From UBA1672 sp963977495 (GTDB lineage: Bacteria; Pseudomonadota; Alphaproteobacteria; Micavibrionales; Micavibrionaceae): DNA of 64,000 nucleotides. Position numbers and translations under genes: made by a program. The notes under the pieces were generated by a model. It did not search any database. It was not told the DNA's origin and saw only the letters and a program-made list of their open reading frames with translations. Every line of letters starts with the position of its first letter. Within the stretch, counting starts at the first letter, position 1. The stretch lies in the NCBI GenBank assembly GCA_963977495.1, contig CAXBOT010000006.1, positions 1 to 64,000 of the forward strand. Reading direction: 5' to 3'. Below, one piece after another: positions 56,476 through 64,000 of the stretch.

Positions 56476-58344
56476 ATGAATCCGACGACAATAATTTTAC
56501 TGCAAAATCTAAACAAATGGGAAGTTTGGGTCGCTCTGGTGGCACTTATTTCGATAGTGCTTCACTTCGCCCTTATCAAAACACCTTATAACGATATTCC
56601 CTTACTGGTGATGATCTTTGCGGGCGGTATACCGCTCTTGATCCAGATTGCGATAAAACTTCTTAAGGGTGATTTCGGTGCAGACCTCATGGCGATCATA
56701 GCTTTGATTACAGCCGCCATTCTGGGGGAATATCTGGCCGCTGTTTTGATTATTATTATGCTATCTGGCGGACAGGCGCTTGAATTCTATGCCATGCGCA
56801 AAGCATCGTCGGTTTTGCGCGCGCTGGCTGATCGTATGCCCTCTATCGCGCATCGTAAATCAGGTGAAGACGTTGAGGATATTGCACTCGATCAAATTAA
56901 AATCGGCGATAAAATCATCATATACCCCCATGAAACGGCCCCTGTTGATGGTATCGTTATCGAAGGCCACGGTAGTATGGATGAATCCTATCTTACGGGA
57001 GAACCTTATAATATCACTAAATCCAGCGGTGCGAACGTCTTATCCGGTGCGATTAATGGTGATGCCGTGCTTATGATAAGTGCTGAAAAACTGGCGATTG
57101 ATTCCCGCTATTCCCAGATTATGAGCGTAATGCAAGATGCCGAGCAAAAACGCCCGACGATGCGCCGCATCGGGGATCAAATTGGAGCTATTTTTGCGCC
57201 GATCGCACTCCTCGTTGCTTTGGCGGCGTGGTATTATACGGGGGATTCTATCCGCTTTCTGGCGGTGCTGGTCGTGGCGACGCCTTGCCCGCTGCTGATT
57301 GCTATTCCTATCACCCTGATCAGTGCTATTTCTATGGCGGCTAAACGCGGGATTATCGTCAAAGACCCGACAGTGTTGGAACGCCTGCCAACCTGTCGCA
57401 CAGCGATCTTTGATAAAACCGGCACACTCACTTACGGCAAGCCCGAGGTGACGGACGTTATCGTCGCCGAGGGGGGTAATAGAGACGATATTCTCCGCCG
57501 CGCCGCGAGTCTTGAACGCTATTCCAAACACCCGTTGGCCGGTGCGATTTTAGCGGCAGCGAAAAAAAAGAACCTGCCCCTGATGGATGCCGGCACAGTA
57601 TCGGAAAAACCGGGGCAAGGTTTAAGTGGGACAGTGGACGGACATGATATTAGTGTCACCAGCCGCAAGAAATTTTTGGCCGCGCATCCTGATGCGGGCG
57701 CAATGCTCCCCGATACGGCGGCGGGGTTGGAATGTTTAATTGTGATGGATGGGAAATACGCTGCAACTATCCGTCTGCGTGATGCGCCGCGTGATGACAG
57801 CAAGCTGTTTATCGAACATCTTGGTCCCAACCATCAATTTACAAAAGTTATGATTGTATCGGGTGATCGTGAGTCCGAGGTTACTTATCTCGCCGATATG
57901 CTTGGCATCAAAGAGACTTATGCTTCACAAAGCCCTGAGCAAAAGGTCGGAATCGTGCGCGCGCAAACCGCGCTTGTCCCGACGCTCTATATGGGGGACG
58001 GCATTAATGACGCGCCCGCACTGGCCTCCGCCACGGTGGGTATTGCCTTCGGCCAGCATAGCAGCGTCACCGCCGAAGCAGCCGGCGCGGTCATCATGGA
58101 AAATTCATTGGTGAAGGTGGATGAGTTGATCCATATCTCGGCATCTATGCGCCGCATCGTTTTGCAAAGCGCTTTGGGTGGTATGGGTTTAAGCCTGATC
58201 GCCATGGGCTTCGCCGCGGGTGGCTATATCACGCCCGTTGCGGGTGCATTGTTGCAGGAAGTCATCGACGTTCTCGCCATCGCCAATGCGCTGCGCATGA
58301 CATGGCAAAAGCAGATTGAGGCGGATATTTCCTCTAACAAATAA
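56476..58344 (+). CDS. Heavy-metal (P1B-like) P-type ATPase
   Basis: 622 residues. Eight membrane segments expected; the ion-binding motif of helix 6 is TPCPL (VVATPCPLLIAIPI), so not the CPC form of copper/zinc pumps. Actuator TGEP (YLTGEPYNI), phosphorylation DKTGTLTYGK, nucleotide domain HPLAGAI, and hinge GDGINDAPALASA are intact. No N-terminal metal-binding domain, and the N-terminus is short. Similar TPC pumps lie in low-oxygen and stress clusters beside universal stress proteins. Metal not assignable. Ends at 58344; the following DNA is rearranged. Confidence 0.88.
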   Translation: MNPTTIILLQNLNKWEVWVALVALISIVLHFALIKTPYNDIPLLVMIFAGGIPLLIQIAIKLLKGDFGADLMAIIALITAAILGEYLAAVLIIIMLSGGQALEFYAMRKASSVLRALADRMPSIAHRKSGEDVEDIALDQIKIGDKIIIYPHETAPVDGIVIEGHGSMDESYLTGEPYNITKSSGANVLSGAINGDAVLMISAEKLAIDSRYSQIMSVMQDAEQKRPTMRRIGDQIGAIFAPIALLVALAAWYYTGDSIRFLAVLVVATPCPLLIAIPITLISAISMAAKRGIIVKDPTVLERLPTCRTAIFDKTGTLTYGKPEVTDVIVAEGGNRDDILRRAASLERYSKHPLAGAILAAAKKKNLPLMDAGTVSEKPGQGLSGTVDGHDISVTSRKKFLAAHPDAGAMLPDTAAGLECLIVMDGKYAATIRLRDAPRDDSKLFIEHLGPNHQFTKVMIVSGDRESEVTYLADMLGIKETYASQSPEQKVGIVRAQTALVPTLYMGDGINDAPALASATVGIAFGQHSSVTAEAAGAVIMENSLVKVDELIHISASMRRIVLQSALGGMGLSLIAMGFAAGGYITPVAGALLQEVIDVLAIANALRMTWQKQIEADISSNK

Positions 58345-58409
58345 TAAAACAAGCGCTAGGAGAGCTACGGCAAAAGTCTGAATTTGAAAATTGTTTAATT
58401 CCTGCCAAA

Positions 58410-58462
58410 ATACTCCTTTACGCAAGACCTTTAAATGGTCTCATAAGACCTGGCGGGGTACA
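58410..58462. repeat. ~50-bp junction repeat, copy B
   Basis: TACTCCTTTACGCAAGACC, AGACC/GGTCT inverted repeat core, CTGGCGGGGTACA. Matches 49049-49100. It ends exactly where an ABC ATPase fragment begins. Confidence 0.8.
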
Positions 58463-58588
58463 ATGAACCTTTTGCGCAAAGTCGCTGCAGAGCAGAAGGC
58501 GGCCATACTGGCTGTTACACACGATGAAAATTTTTATGAGTGCTTTGACCATATCTTTCACTTAAGAGATGGATGGCTAGAAAATTAA
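58463..58588 (+). pseudogene. C-terminal fragment of ABC-transporter ATPase
   Basis: Reads MNLLRKVAAEQKAAILAVTH, then DENFYECFDHIFHLRDGWLEN. VTHD is the H-loop (switch) with preceding beta-strand and DxIxxLxDG is the end of LolD/DevA-type ATPases. Walker A, Walker B and the signature motif are lost; the start codon is supplied by chance within the repeat junction. Confidence 0.8.
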
Positions 58589-58613
58589 CCACTAAATTAT
58601 AAGGAAAAATAAT

Positions 58614-59087
58614 ATGAAACGTATATTTTTAAACGCCTTTTTAATCGGACTTTTCTTTGCAAGTTCACAGAGTTTTGGGCAAGAGAAAAACAAAGAAATG
58701 CCTTCTAGCAGTTTGGAAGAAAGACAGCCACAAAAAGCTGAACATAAGAAAGTAGATGGCATTGATGGAATGAGCTTAAATAATGGCGAAAAATGGGAAA
58801 TGGATGATCATACAAGGCAATCATTTGCGCAAATGGCTGAATTGTTCTTAAATATCGATATTGCTTCACTCAATAATGATGAATTGAAGTCTCAAGGTAT
58901 AACCCTTCAAAAGAATCTAGATAACTTGATAACGGGCTGCACTATGGAAGGTGAGCCACATGACCAATTACATATTTTCCTTATGGGGTATATGCCGGAG
59001 GTTGAGGAACTTAGTAATAGCGGCAGCCAAGAAAACGCTCAAAATATTCAATACTACTTAGAAAATTATTTTAAATATTTTAAGTGA
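58614..59087 (+). CDS. Exported hypothetical protein
   Basis: 157 residues with a signal peptide (MKRIFLNAFLIGLFFASSQSFGQ). A disordered charged linker (~25-60) precedes a helical domain with LFLNIDIASLNNDELKSQG, LITGCTMEGEPHDQLHIFLMGYMPEV. The Cys-x-Met and His residues (GCTMEGEPHDQLH) could bind a metal, as in some periplasmic metal-stress proteins. Not a named family to me. RBS AAGGAAAAA. It follows an ABC ATPase remnant, and a P-type ATPase lies 270 bp upstream. Confidence 0.6.
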   Translation: MKRIFLNAFLIGLFFASSQSFGQEKNKEMPSSSLEERQPQKAEHKKVDGIDGMSLNNGEKWEMDDHTRQSFAQMAELFLNIDIASLNNDELKSQGITLQKNLDNLITGCTMEGEPHDQLHIFLMGYMPEVEELSNSGSQENAQNIQYYLENYFKYFK

Positions 59088-59137
59088 TAATAACGAAATG
59101 TGACATAAGCAGTCTGAAGTGCGACTGACATATGCTA

Positions 59138-59225
59138 TTGGTAGTGTCGCAAAGTTTAAGCGAGTTTAAAACGGCGCTAGTTTAGCATGTATTGAAAAGT
59201 ACAGACGAGTTTGCGACACTACCAA
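59138..59225. mobile_element. 88-bp MITE-like inverted-repeat element
   Basis: TTGGTAGTGTCGCAAA (59138-59153) and its exact complement TTTGCGACACTACCAA (59210-59225) enclose 56 bp. GGTAGTGTCGCAAAGTTT resembles IS6/IS26-type termini (GG..CTGT.GCAAA), unlike the local IS6 ends. No clear 8-bp target duplication is seen. Confidence 0.7.
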
Positions 59226-59260
59226 CGAAGAACCTATAACGACTAAGGAAAGTGTATAAT

Positions 59261-60103
59261 ATGAAAAATATTCTGATAGCGACAGATTTAACTGTCAATT
59301 GTGACCGCGCGATGGAGCGCGCTATTAAAATTGCTACTTTGTTCAAGGCACAGTTGCATATTCTTCATATAGCATCACCTTATCGGCTGTCCGAAAATAG
59401 AATGGAGGCGCCGTCTGCACGGCAAGACAAAGAAGATTTAGTTCGCTCTGTAGTATTAAGTTATGCTGGTATAGATGCCATCGAAACAAAAATTTATATC
59501 ATTGAAAGTAGCAATGCTTTTGCAGAAATTATAGACGCATCACTAACATGTAAAGCTGACCTCATTGTTATGGGTGTTCATAACAAAAGAGGCTTTAAAG
59601 ACTTGTTTGTTGGTACAACAATTGAGCGCGTTATCCGTAAAGGCATCAAGCCTGTTTTAATGGTTTCTGATAAACCGCAGGATGATTACAAAAGCATTGT
59701 GATAGGTTGTGATTTTTCAGATTCTTCTGCTAAAGCATTAGAGATATCTATACAAATTGCCCCTAAATCTGAGGCAAAAATTATCCATGCCTTTGATTTT
59801 CCTAACACTAGTATAGGGGCAAAGATAGAGCTACATGCTGGTGACGTGCTAATGAATAAGGAGCATGAACTGCTAGAAAAATTTGTAGGAGAAAATAAGA
59901 ACATATTGAAAAAACATAGTTTTTCTCATGAACAGATCAGGGAAGAACCTTTTTCTGCTTTGGTTAACGTAGTAAAAAAACAAAAAGCAGATTTACTCGC
60001 TATTGGTGTTAATAGCCGTTCAGGGCTTATAACCACAAAAATTGGTGGTGTTGCAGAAGAAATTCTAGCTACCCCTCCATGCGATGTTTTAGTCATAAAG
60101 TGA
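59261..60103 (+). CDS. Tandem universal stress protein (UspA x2)
   Basis: 280 residues starting at ATG 59261 with GGAAAG upstream; a GTG 9 bp earlier is less likely. Domain 1: NILIATDLTVNCDRAMERAI and GVHNKRGFKDLFVGTTIERVIRKGIKPVLMVS. Domain 2: SIVIGCDFSDSSAKALEISI and GVNSRSGLITTKIGGVAEEILATPPCDVLVI. Paralogue of 52034-52894. Located immediately right of the MITE-like element. A stem-loop ACGCTGTC/GACAGCGT (60108-60138) follows and may be its terminator. Confidence 0.88.
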   Translation: MKNILIATDLTVNCDRAMERAIKIATLFKAQLHILHIASPYRLSENRMEAPSARQDKEDLVRSVVLSYAGIDAIETKIYIIESSNAFAEIIDASLTCKADLIVMGVHNKRGFKDLFVGTTIERVIRKGIKPVLMVSDKPQDDYKSIVIGCDFSDSSAKALEISIQIAPKSEAKIIHAFDFPNTSIGAKIELHAGDVLMNKEHELLEKFVGENKNILKKHSFSHEQIREEPFSALVNVVKKQKADLLAIGVNSRSGLITTKIGGVAEEILATPPCDVLVIK

Positions 60104-60299
60104 TTATACGCTGTCTGTCAGCACAAGTTGGACAGCGTGAAATGGTCGCTATTGAGAACCTTTATAAACAAAATTTGGGTCGCGCGTGCATGGACTGAAC
60201 CGTAACTGACATAGGGCCTGATTTGGTAGTGAACTGTACGTGGTCAGAGTATTTGGGACACAGGGCTTAAATTGTAGAACTGCACTAGTCTATATAAAA

Positions 60300-60500
60300 A
60301 TGGGTGAACATCTTCTCAAGCTGCCAGGAGGTGATTTTATTTCTATATACAATGACAGGAAACCAAATTTAATGATTTTTTTGGATGGAGCCGGAGGAAA
60401 AACGAAGCCCCCCCCCAGTATTCAAGTTCAATTACGTGAAGCAGTTCTTAAAAAACTCAATGAACTAATCTACGTACCAACAAAAAGTAAAACACCATGA
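60300..60500 (+). CDS. Small protein related to the next lipoprotein gene
   Basis: 66 residues from ATG 60300 (a GTG at 60240 would add 20). GEHLLKLPGGDFISIYND resembles GETVLSLPKKDIIIMVG of the next protein, so it may be a diverged or truncated paralogue of its N-terminal domain without the lipoprotein signal. Overlaps the next gene by 4 bp (ATGA). Function unknown. The RBS is poor. Confidence 0.5.
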   Translation: MGEHLLKLPGGDFISIYNDRKPNLMIFLDGAGGKTKPPPSIQVQLREAVLKKLNELIYVPTKSKTP

Positions 60501-61102
60501 CATTTAAACTAGGCACAAATCAACAGGCACTGTTTCCTATTTTCTGCCTATTGTTTTTTCTTACGTCTTGTTACGAGGTGGGTGAAGAAAGAAAAGCTTG
60601 CTTAGCGGATGAAAATTTACGCGTACAGATTGGAGAAACAGTTCTTTCTTTGCCCAAGAAAGACATAATAATTATGGTTGGTCCTGATGCTCAATGGTAT
60701 GGAGAACCAGAATATTCAAATAAAAAGAAAGCAACGAGTATTTGCCAAAGAAAAGCTGAAGCACCCTTTAGATTGGAAAGTATATTTTTTAGCTTAATTC
60801 CTACTGAGTGTAAGAGAAAAAACTCACAAGGATATTGCAGCAATTTAACAGGGTATATATATAAAAAAACTGCTAAACAATTAAAAACTCAAGAAGAAAA
60901 ACAACAACTCTACATCCACAAATGCAAAGAAGATCCCTATTTTGATACATGTCGATACGATGTCACATACAAAGATATCGAGTTTTATTTTCAATATTAT
61001 TATACGTCTTATCCCTTAGATGACATTGAGTATCTAGAAAATACTGCTCTTGAATATTTCAAAAACCACGACACAACATCTTTAAAGGAACGGGAACAGT
61101 GA
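60497..61102 (+). CDS. Putative lipoprotein, Cys-rich
   Basis: 201 residues. Type II signal with lipobox FLTSC (Cys26) inside LFPIFCLLFFLTSC. A short domain VQIGETVLSLPKKDIIIMVG follows, then a Cys-rich region (about seven more Cys: SICQRK, TECKRK, GYCSN, HKCKED, DTCRYD) and a Tyr-rich acidic tail. Not a family known to me. Coupled by overlaps to the genes on both sides, thus a mini-operon. Base composition is more AT-rich than surrounding core genes, consistent with recent acquisition. Confidence 0.6.
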   Translation: MTFKLGTNQQALFPIFCLLFFLTSCYEVGEERKACLADENLRVQIGETVLSLPKKDIIIMVGPDAQWYGEPEYSNKKKATSICQRKAEAPFRLESIFFSLIPTECKRKNSQGYCSNLTGYIYKKTAKQLKTQEEKQQLYIHKCKEDPYFDTCRYDVTYKDIEFYFQYYYTSYPLDDIEYLENTALEYFKNHDTTSLKEREQ

Positions 61103-61104
61103 TA

Positions 61105-61299
61105 ATGGCTTTTAAACTCACAAATGACCAGATGGTTGAACTTCAAAATTCACGAAATTTATTTCCTGACCCTGTTGTAGGAAACAGCTTGGCTGCGCGG
61201 AACGCCGCGCCTTACAGGCTCATTCTCTCACAATGTATGGAAGGCCGGACTGAATGGCAGTGGTGTCAGACAAACGCTAACTATTCTCCGAAATTGTAA
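61105..61299 (+). CDS. Small ORF, 3' end supplied by IS6 left end
   Basis: 64 residues from ATG 61105. Its middle (AAPYRLILSQCMEGRTEWQ) recurs as a broken frame at 27.95-28.0 kb and in part at 37.69 kb. The last codons (WCQTNANYSPKL) lie in sequence that also recurs at other IS ends, so the original protein may have been longer and is probably truncated here. Function unknown. Confidence 0.45.
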   Translation: MAFKLTNDQMVELQNSRNLFPDPVVGNSLAARNAAPYRLILSQCMEGRTEWQWCQTNANYSPKL

Positions 61300-62057
61300 T
61301 TGAACTTCCCTCATACGTAAATATTTTGCCAAACATCTAACGAATTCTGGCGTAAATTCTTAAAGGTTTCTCGGTTTTCTAGATGACGTTGATGGTTAAA
61401 GTGGTTGAGAAAAGAAGATTGAATTGATACGAATTTCTGTAAAGATTGCATCAATCTGAATTTATTCTTGCCCCTCTCCCGCCTTCGAAAATGAAGATGT
61501 GAGTTCTCTACCTGATTGTTCTTATATCGCTCTGTATTTTGTAAATTTATTGCCCCTAAATCTCTTAAGGCAGCCTTGTAAGAAGGAAGTTTGTCAGTCA
61601 CAATTTCTTTTGGTCTACCATGCCGAGACATCAGCTTTTTCAATACTTTCAGCGCTGCCTTCTTGTTACGTCTTTTTGAAACATAACAATCAAGAACCGT
61701 TCCTTCTTGATCAACGGCACGCCATAAATAATGTAACTCTCCATTAATTTTAACGAAGACTTCATCGATGTGCCACCGCCAGTTTGATACTTGATAAGTA
61801 GGTTTTTTCTTCATTTCTTTAGCAAATAAAGTGCCAAACTTACTCCACCAGTAACGAACAGTTTCATGACAAACATCAATACCGCGTTCGTGCAGAATAT
61901 CTTCTACTTGCCGTAAGCTAAGCGGATAACGGATATAATACATTACTGCTAATTTTATGATTTCAGGACTTGTTTTATAATATTTGAAAGGATCTATTTT
62001 GCTCATAAGGTACAAAATACCAGATCTTCACAAAAATCTCATTTTAATCTGACAAGA
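61250..62057 (-). mobile_element. Intact IS6-family insertion sequence (boundaries approximate)
   Basis: Holds the transposase gene. The right edge is at TTAATCTGACAAGACG, beyond which the truncated ahpD copy begins (62059). The left edge is near GGTGTCAGACAAACGC. Both inner ends share TGTCAGA (on opposite strands), a candidate terminal repeat. Remnants lie at 14.17-14.5 and 55.4 kb. Confidence 0.7.
61311..62006 (-). CDS. IS6-family transposase
   Basis: 231 residues from ATG 62006. N-terminal HTH (SPEIIKLAVMYYIRYPLSLRQ; VCHETVRYWWSKFG) and DDE catalytic domain: first Asp in WHIDEVFVKI, second in VTDKLPSY, Glu in NNQVENSHLHFRRRER. The C-terminal FNHQRHLENRETFKNLRQ is present. Complete and probably active. 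IS6 elements make cointegrates and leave flanking deletions, consistent with the fragments in this region. Confidence 0.93.
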   Translation of the reverse strand: MSKIDPFKYYKTSPEIIKLAVMYYIRYPLSLRQVEDILHERGIDVCHETVRYWWSKFGTLFAKEMKKKPTYQVSNWRWHIDEVFVKINGELHYLWRAVDQEGTVLDCYVSKRRNKKAALKVLKKLMSRHGRPKEIVTDKLPSYKAALRDLGAINLQNTERYKNNQVENSHLHFRRRERGKNKFRLMQSLQKFVSIQSSFLNHFNHQRHLENRETFKNLRQNSLDVWQNIYV

Positions 62058-62058
62058 C

Positions 62059-62112
62059 GCCCTTATGTATGCGGCGGATGCTTTAAGAGCTTTTGATCAG
62101 TTTGACGGTTGA
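62059..62112 (+). pseudogene. 3' fragment of ahpD-like gene
   Basis: Encodes ALMYAADALRAFDQFDG and stop, identical at protein level to the end of the gene at 48501-48842. Starts at the IS6 right end. Confidence 0.93.
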
Positions 62113-62318
62113 TTTAGCGCGGCCAGATAAAACACAGTTTTGTCTGATGACTTTTTCTGATTAAAAGCGGTATGATACGCTCGCTCCGATAGTCCATGGA
62201 TTGATATCAACGTCATAGGCGTTCAATGCGCCGTTATTAACGCTGGCATCGACATTTAGGTCAATATATTTGGCATCCATATTAAGGCCCCAATTTTTGT
62301 TAATCCAGTAATCAAAAC
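62059..62318. repeat. 260-bp duplication, copy B
   Basis: Counterpart of 48789-49048; includes the hairpin 62124-62146 and the ompW 3' end. Confidence 0.95.
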
Positions 62319-62802
62319 CAGCTTGTACTGCAACGCCGATACCGTTTTTAACGTTGAAGTCGGTGAATCCTGTTGCGTCATCTTCAGCATAGAAAATTGA
62401 ATAGTTTAAACCAGCACCAACATATGGGCTGAATTTGTTATCTGGCGTAAAATGGTACTGCAAAGTCAAAGTCGGTGGTAAAATCCATGTGTCACCAAGA
62501 TCATTTCCGCCGGCACTTACTGTGTGTTGTGCGGTGGCCGCGATCAATTCAGCTGCTATATGTTCTGCGAAGAAATAGGTAATATCGACTTCCGGTGTGA
62601 ATGAATTATCTACAGCTGTGTCAAGCGCTGTTCCATCGACAACACCATTACCATCTGCAAATACACCGATTCCTCTTAAGCGAACCTGAAAACGTTCTTT
62701 AGAAAAATAACCTTCGCCCAAATCTTTTGCTTGTGCAGGAAGTTGCATCATAGCTATTCCCGCAACACCGACCATAAGTAAAATTTTAGATGTACTGTTC
62801 AT
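62161..62802 (-). CDS. ompW: OmpW-family outer-membrane protein
   Basis: 213 residues. Signal peptide (MNSTSKILLMVGVAGIAMMQLPAQA), then an 8-strand barrel: FQVRLRGIGVFADG, EVDITYFFAEHIAAELIAAT, LPPTLTLQYHFTPDNKFSPYVGAGLNYS and the terminal GASVSYRF. These are the conserved OmpW blocks. OmpW forms a small hydrophobic channel and is often induced in low oxygen. Its RBS GGAG is seen 6-7 bp before the start. It lies 79 bp from ccoS and is convergent with the ahpD remnant. Confidence 0.92.
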   Translation of the reverse strand: MNSTSKILLMVGVAGIAMMQLPAQAKDLGEGYFSKERFQVRLRGIGVFADGNGVVDGTALDTAVDNSFTPEVDITYFFAEHIAAELIAATAQHTVSAGGNDLGDTWILPPTLTLQYHFTPDNKFSPYVGAGLNYSIFYAEDDATGFTDFNVKNGIGVAVQAGFDYWINKNWGLNMDAKYIDLNVDASVNNGALNAYDVDINPWTIGASVSYRF

Positions 62803-62881
62803 GATTGCAACTCCTACATTTATACTATTAAAAACTTGGCGTTATTATCGTAGGGGTGTTGGAGATGCAAATTGATACAAG

Positions 62882-63040
62882 TCAAGTGTCAGGTGGATTT
62901 TCATCACTATCGAACAAAATTCTACGTGCTGCGCCATCTAAATCGTCATATTGTCCTGATTTAAGGCTCCAGATAAAAGCTGCGAGGCCGATAAAACCGA
63001 GTAGTAATGCCAAAGGAATAAGATAGATCAATACGCTCAT
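62882..63040 (-). CDS. ccoS: Cbb3-type cytochrome oxidase assembly protein CcoS
   Basis: 52 residues: MSVLIYLIPLALLLGFIGLA as one transmembrane helix, then FIWSLKSGQYDDLDGAARRI and a short acidic tail. The conserved FxWxxxxGQ(F/Y)DDLxGxxxRIL motif identifies CcoS, needed for heme and copper insertion into the cbb3 oxidase. Its ATG overlaps the end of the CcoI gene by 4 bp. Confidence 0.93.
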   Translation of the reverse strand: MSVLIYLIPLALLLGFIGLAAFIWSLKSGQYDDLDGAARRILFDSDENPPDT

Positions 63041-64000
63041 GTCTTTAACTTTAAACGAAAGGAGTTGCCGATGACCAATAATGATGATCCTGACATAGCA
63101 ATTGCTGCGATGAGGGGGGTTACCATTCCTGCTAACGCTAATGGGATAGCGATGATATTATATAATATAGCAAGTGTGAAATTTTGTTTCACCAATGTTT
63201 GTGTAAGTTTAGCGGTTTTGTAGGTGTTATATACAGGCGCAAATTTATCTCCCATAAAGATGATGTCTGCAGCATTTTGTGCCATATCAATTGCCGTGCC
63301 TGGCGCCATGGAGATATTCGCCCCCGCCAACGTTGGGGCGTCATTAAGGCCATCACCGATCATTAGGATTTTATGCCCTTCGGATTTTAATTGTTCCATT
63401 ATCTTGAATTTTTCAGGTGGCGTGACTTGTGCGTAATAATCTACAATGCCGCACTCTTCTGCTATTGTTTTAACGATGGTTTCTCGATCTCCTGATAGCA
63501 TGATGATGTTGATACCGCAATTTTGCATACACTTAATCGTTTCGATTGAATCTTTACGGAGTTGGTCTTTAAATACAAATGACGTTGGTGTTTGACCCTC
63601 GACGGACAGCCATAGCTCTATCTCGTTAGAGGGGGGGCTGTTTTCATTACCGCACCATGAGCGACTGCCTAAACATACGGTTTTCCCATTGATAGAACCC
63701 TTAAGACCTTTACCTGCGATTTCCTGAATGTGGTCTATGTTGATTAGATCTCCTTTATATTCTTTTGCCAGTGCTTTTGATAAGGGGTGTAAGCTTTGCG
63801 ATGCGAGGGAGGCTGCTATTTGAAAATTTTGTGCGTCATACTTTTCTTGTAATATTGGCTTCCCAATGGTTAATGTTCCGGTTTTATCCATCAAAGCGGT
63901 ATCAATATCAGCCAGCCTTTCTAGTGCATCTCCAGATTTGACCAATACACCGTTTTTCATCAGTGTGCCTGTGGCCAAAACCTGTACTACGGGGACAGCT
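63037..64000 (-). CDS. ccoI: Cbb3 oxidase copper P-type ATPase CcoI/FixI (N-terminus outside window)
   Basis: The last ~321 residues of a copper-exporting P1B ATPase. The frame is open to the window edge, where AVPVVQVLATG leads into LMKNGVLVKSGDALERLA. The phosphorylation motif DKTGTLTIGK, the SLHPLSKAL HP site, and MIGDGLNDAPTLAGA hinge are intact, followed by the last two membrane helices. The pairing with ccoS shows it supplies copper for cbb3 oxidase assembly, as FixI in rhizobia. The metal-binding domain and CPC motif lie outside the window. Confidence 0.93.
   Translation of the reverse strand, partial: AVPVVQVLATGTLMKNGVLVKSGDALERLADIDTALMDKTGTLTIGKPILQEKYDAQNFQIAASLASQSLHPLSKALAKEYKGDLINIDHIQEIAGKGLKGSINGKTVCLGSRSWCGNENSPPSNEIELWLSVEGQTPTSFVFKDQLRKDSIETIKCMQNCGINIIMLSGDRETIVKTIAEECGIVDYYAQVTPPEKFKIMEQLKSEGHKILMIGDGLNDAPTLAGANISMAPGTAIDMAQNAADIIFMGDKFAPVYNTYKTAKLTQTLVKQNFTLAILYNIIAIPLALAGMVTPLIAAIAMSGSSLLVIGNSFRLKLKT

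Noticed and set aside
58391..58588. Intact 65-codon gene
   Set aside because: Its first third lies in the 50-bp junction repeat and the rest is only the C-terminus of an ABC ATPase.
1..64000. CRISPR arrays
   Set aside because: No regularly spaced direct repeats with unique spacers were seen; the only tandem array is the hexamer in the exoprotein gene.

Overview
The window looks like chromosomal DNA of an alphaproteobacterium of moderate GC content. The pointers are an intracellular PHB depolymerase with a catalytic cysteine, a FixI/CcoI-CcoS cytochrome oxidase assembly pair, entericidin, PRC-barrel and CsbD-like stress proteins, a BigR/SqrR-like regulator with a rhodanese, and a FabI / MaoC-phosphotransacylase / acetate kinase operon. 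The genus cannot be fixed from the sequence alone, and no rRNA, tRNA or CRISPR array was seen.

Layout. (1) 1-7.5 kb: the C-terminus of a Ser/Gly-rich exoprotein followed by its two-partner-secretion transporter, an OprP-type porin, a SulP/STAS anion transporter and PhaZ. (2) 7.8-27.8 kb: an island of secreted proteins. A 1207-residue exported protein ends in toxin-like modules and converges on a two-gene operon (VWA protein plus a 410-residue protein that shares a domain with the first). After an IS6 remnant comes a three-gene operon: a TPR-secretin lipoprotein, a tectonin beta-propeller protein and a 2930-residue tectonin/ricin-lectin protein. (3) 28-37.7 kb: an envelope and general-stress block (PRC-barrel, entericidin, DUF1328, CBS, orphan OmpR-type regulator, PH-domain, CsbD-like) followed by fabI, maoC-pta and ackA. 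(4) 38-45 kb: a striking locus with a fusion of an RNase J-like beta-CASP nuclease to an exonuclease I (SbcB)-type 3'-5' exonuclease, a cN-I type 5'-nucleotidase downstream of it, and a divergent class III nucleotidyl cyclase-like protein. (5) 45-64 kb: a redox/stress and transport region (AspT-like carrier, BigR-rhodanese, Dps, AhpD-like, KefB-like antiporter, two UspA tandem proteins, CbpA-CbpM, two P-type ATPases, OmpW, CcoS), heavily scarred by rearrangement.

The right third is a patchwork. It holds an intact IS6-family element and at least two IS6 remnants, a 260-bp duplication of the ahpD/ompW junction, a 50-bp repeat next to two truncated genes, an 88-bp MITE-like palindrome, and fragments of ackA, the giant lectin gene, phaC, an F1-ATPase gamma gene and an ABC ATPase. 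This suggests repeated IS-driven duplication and deletion within a stress/PHA/energy gene neighbourhood.

The best candidates for undescribed biology are the cyclase / nuclease-fusion / nucleotidase locus (37.96-45.06 kb), which could be a nucleotide-signalled nuclease or defence module, and the secretin-tectonin-lectin operon with the neighbouring toxin-like protein (7.8-27.8 kb), which could be a dedicated surface export system. Both functions are inferred from domains and context, not demonstrated.
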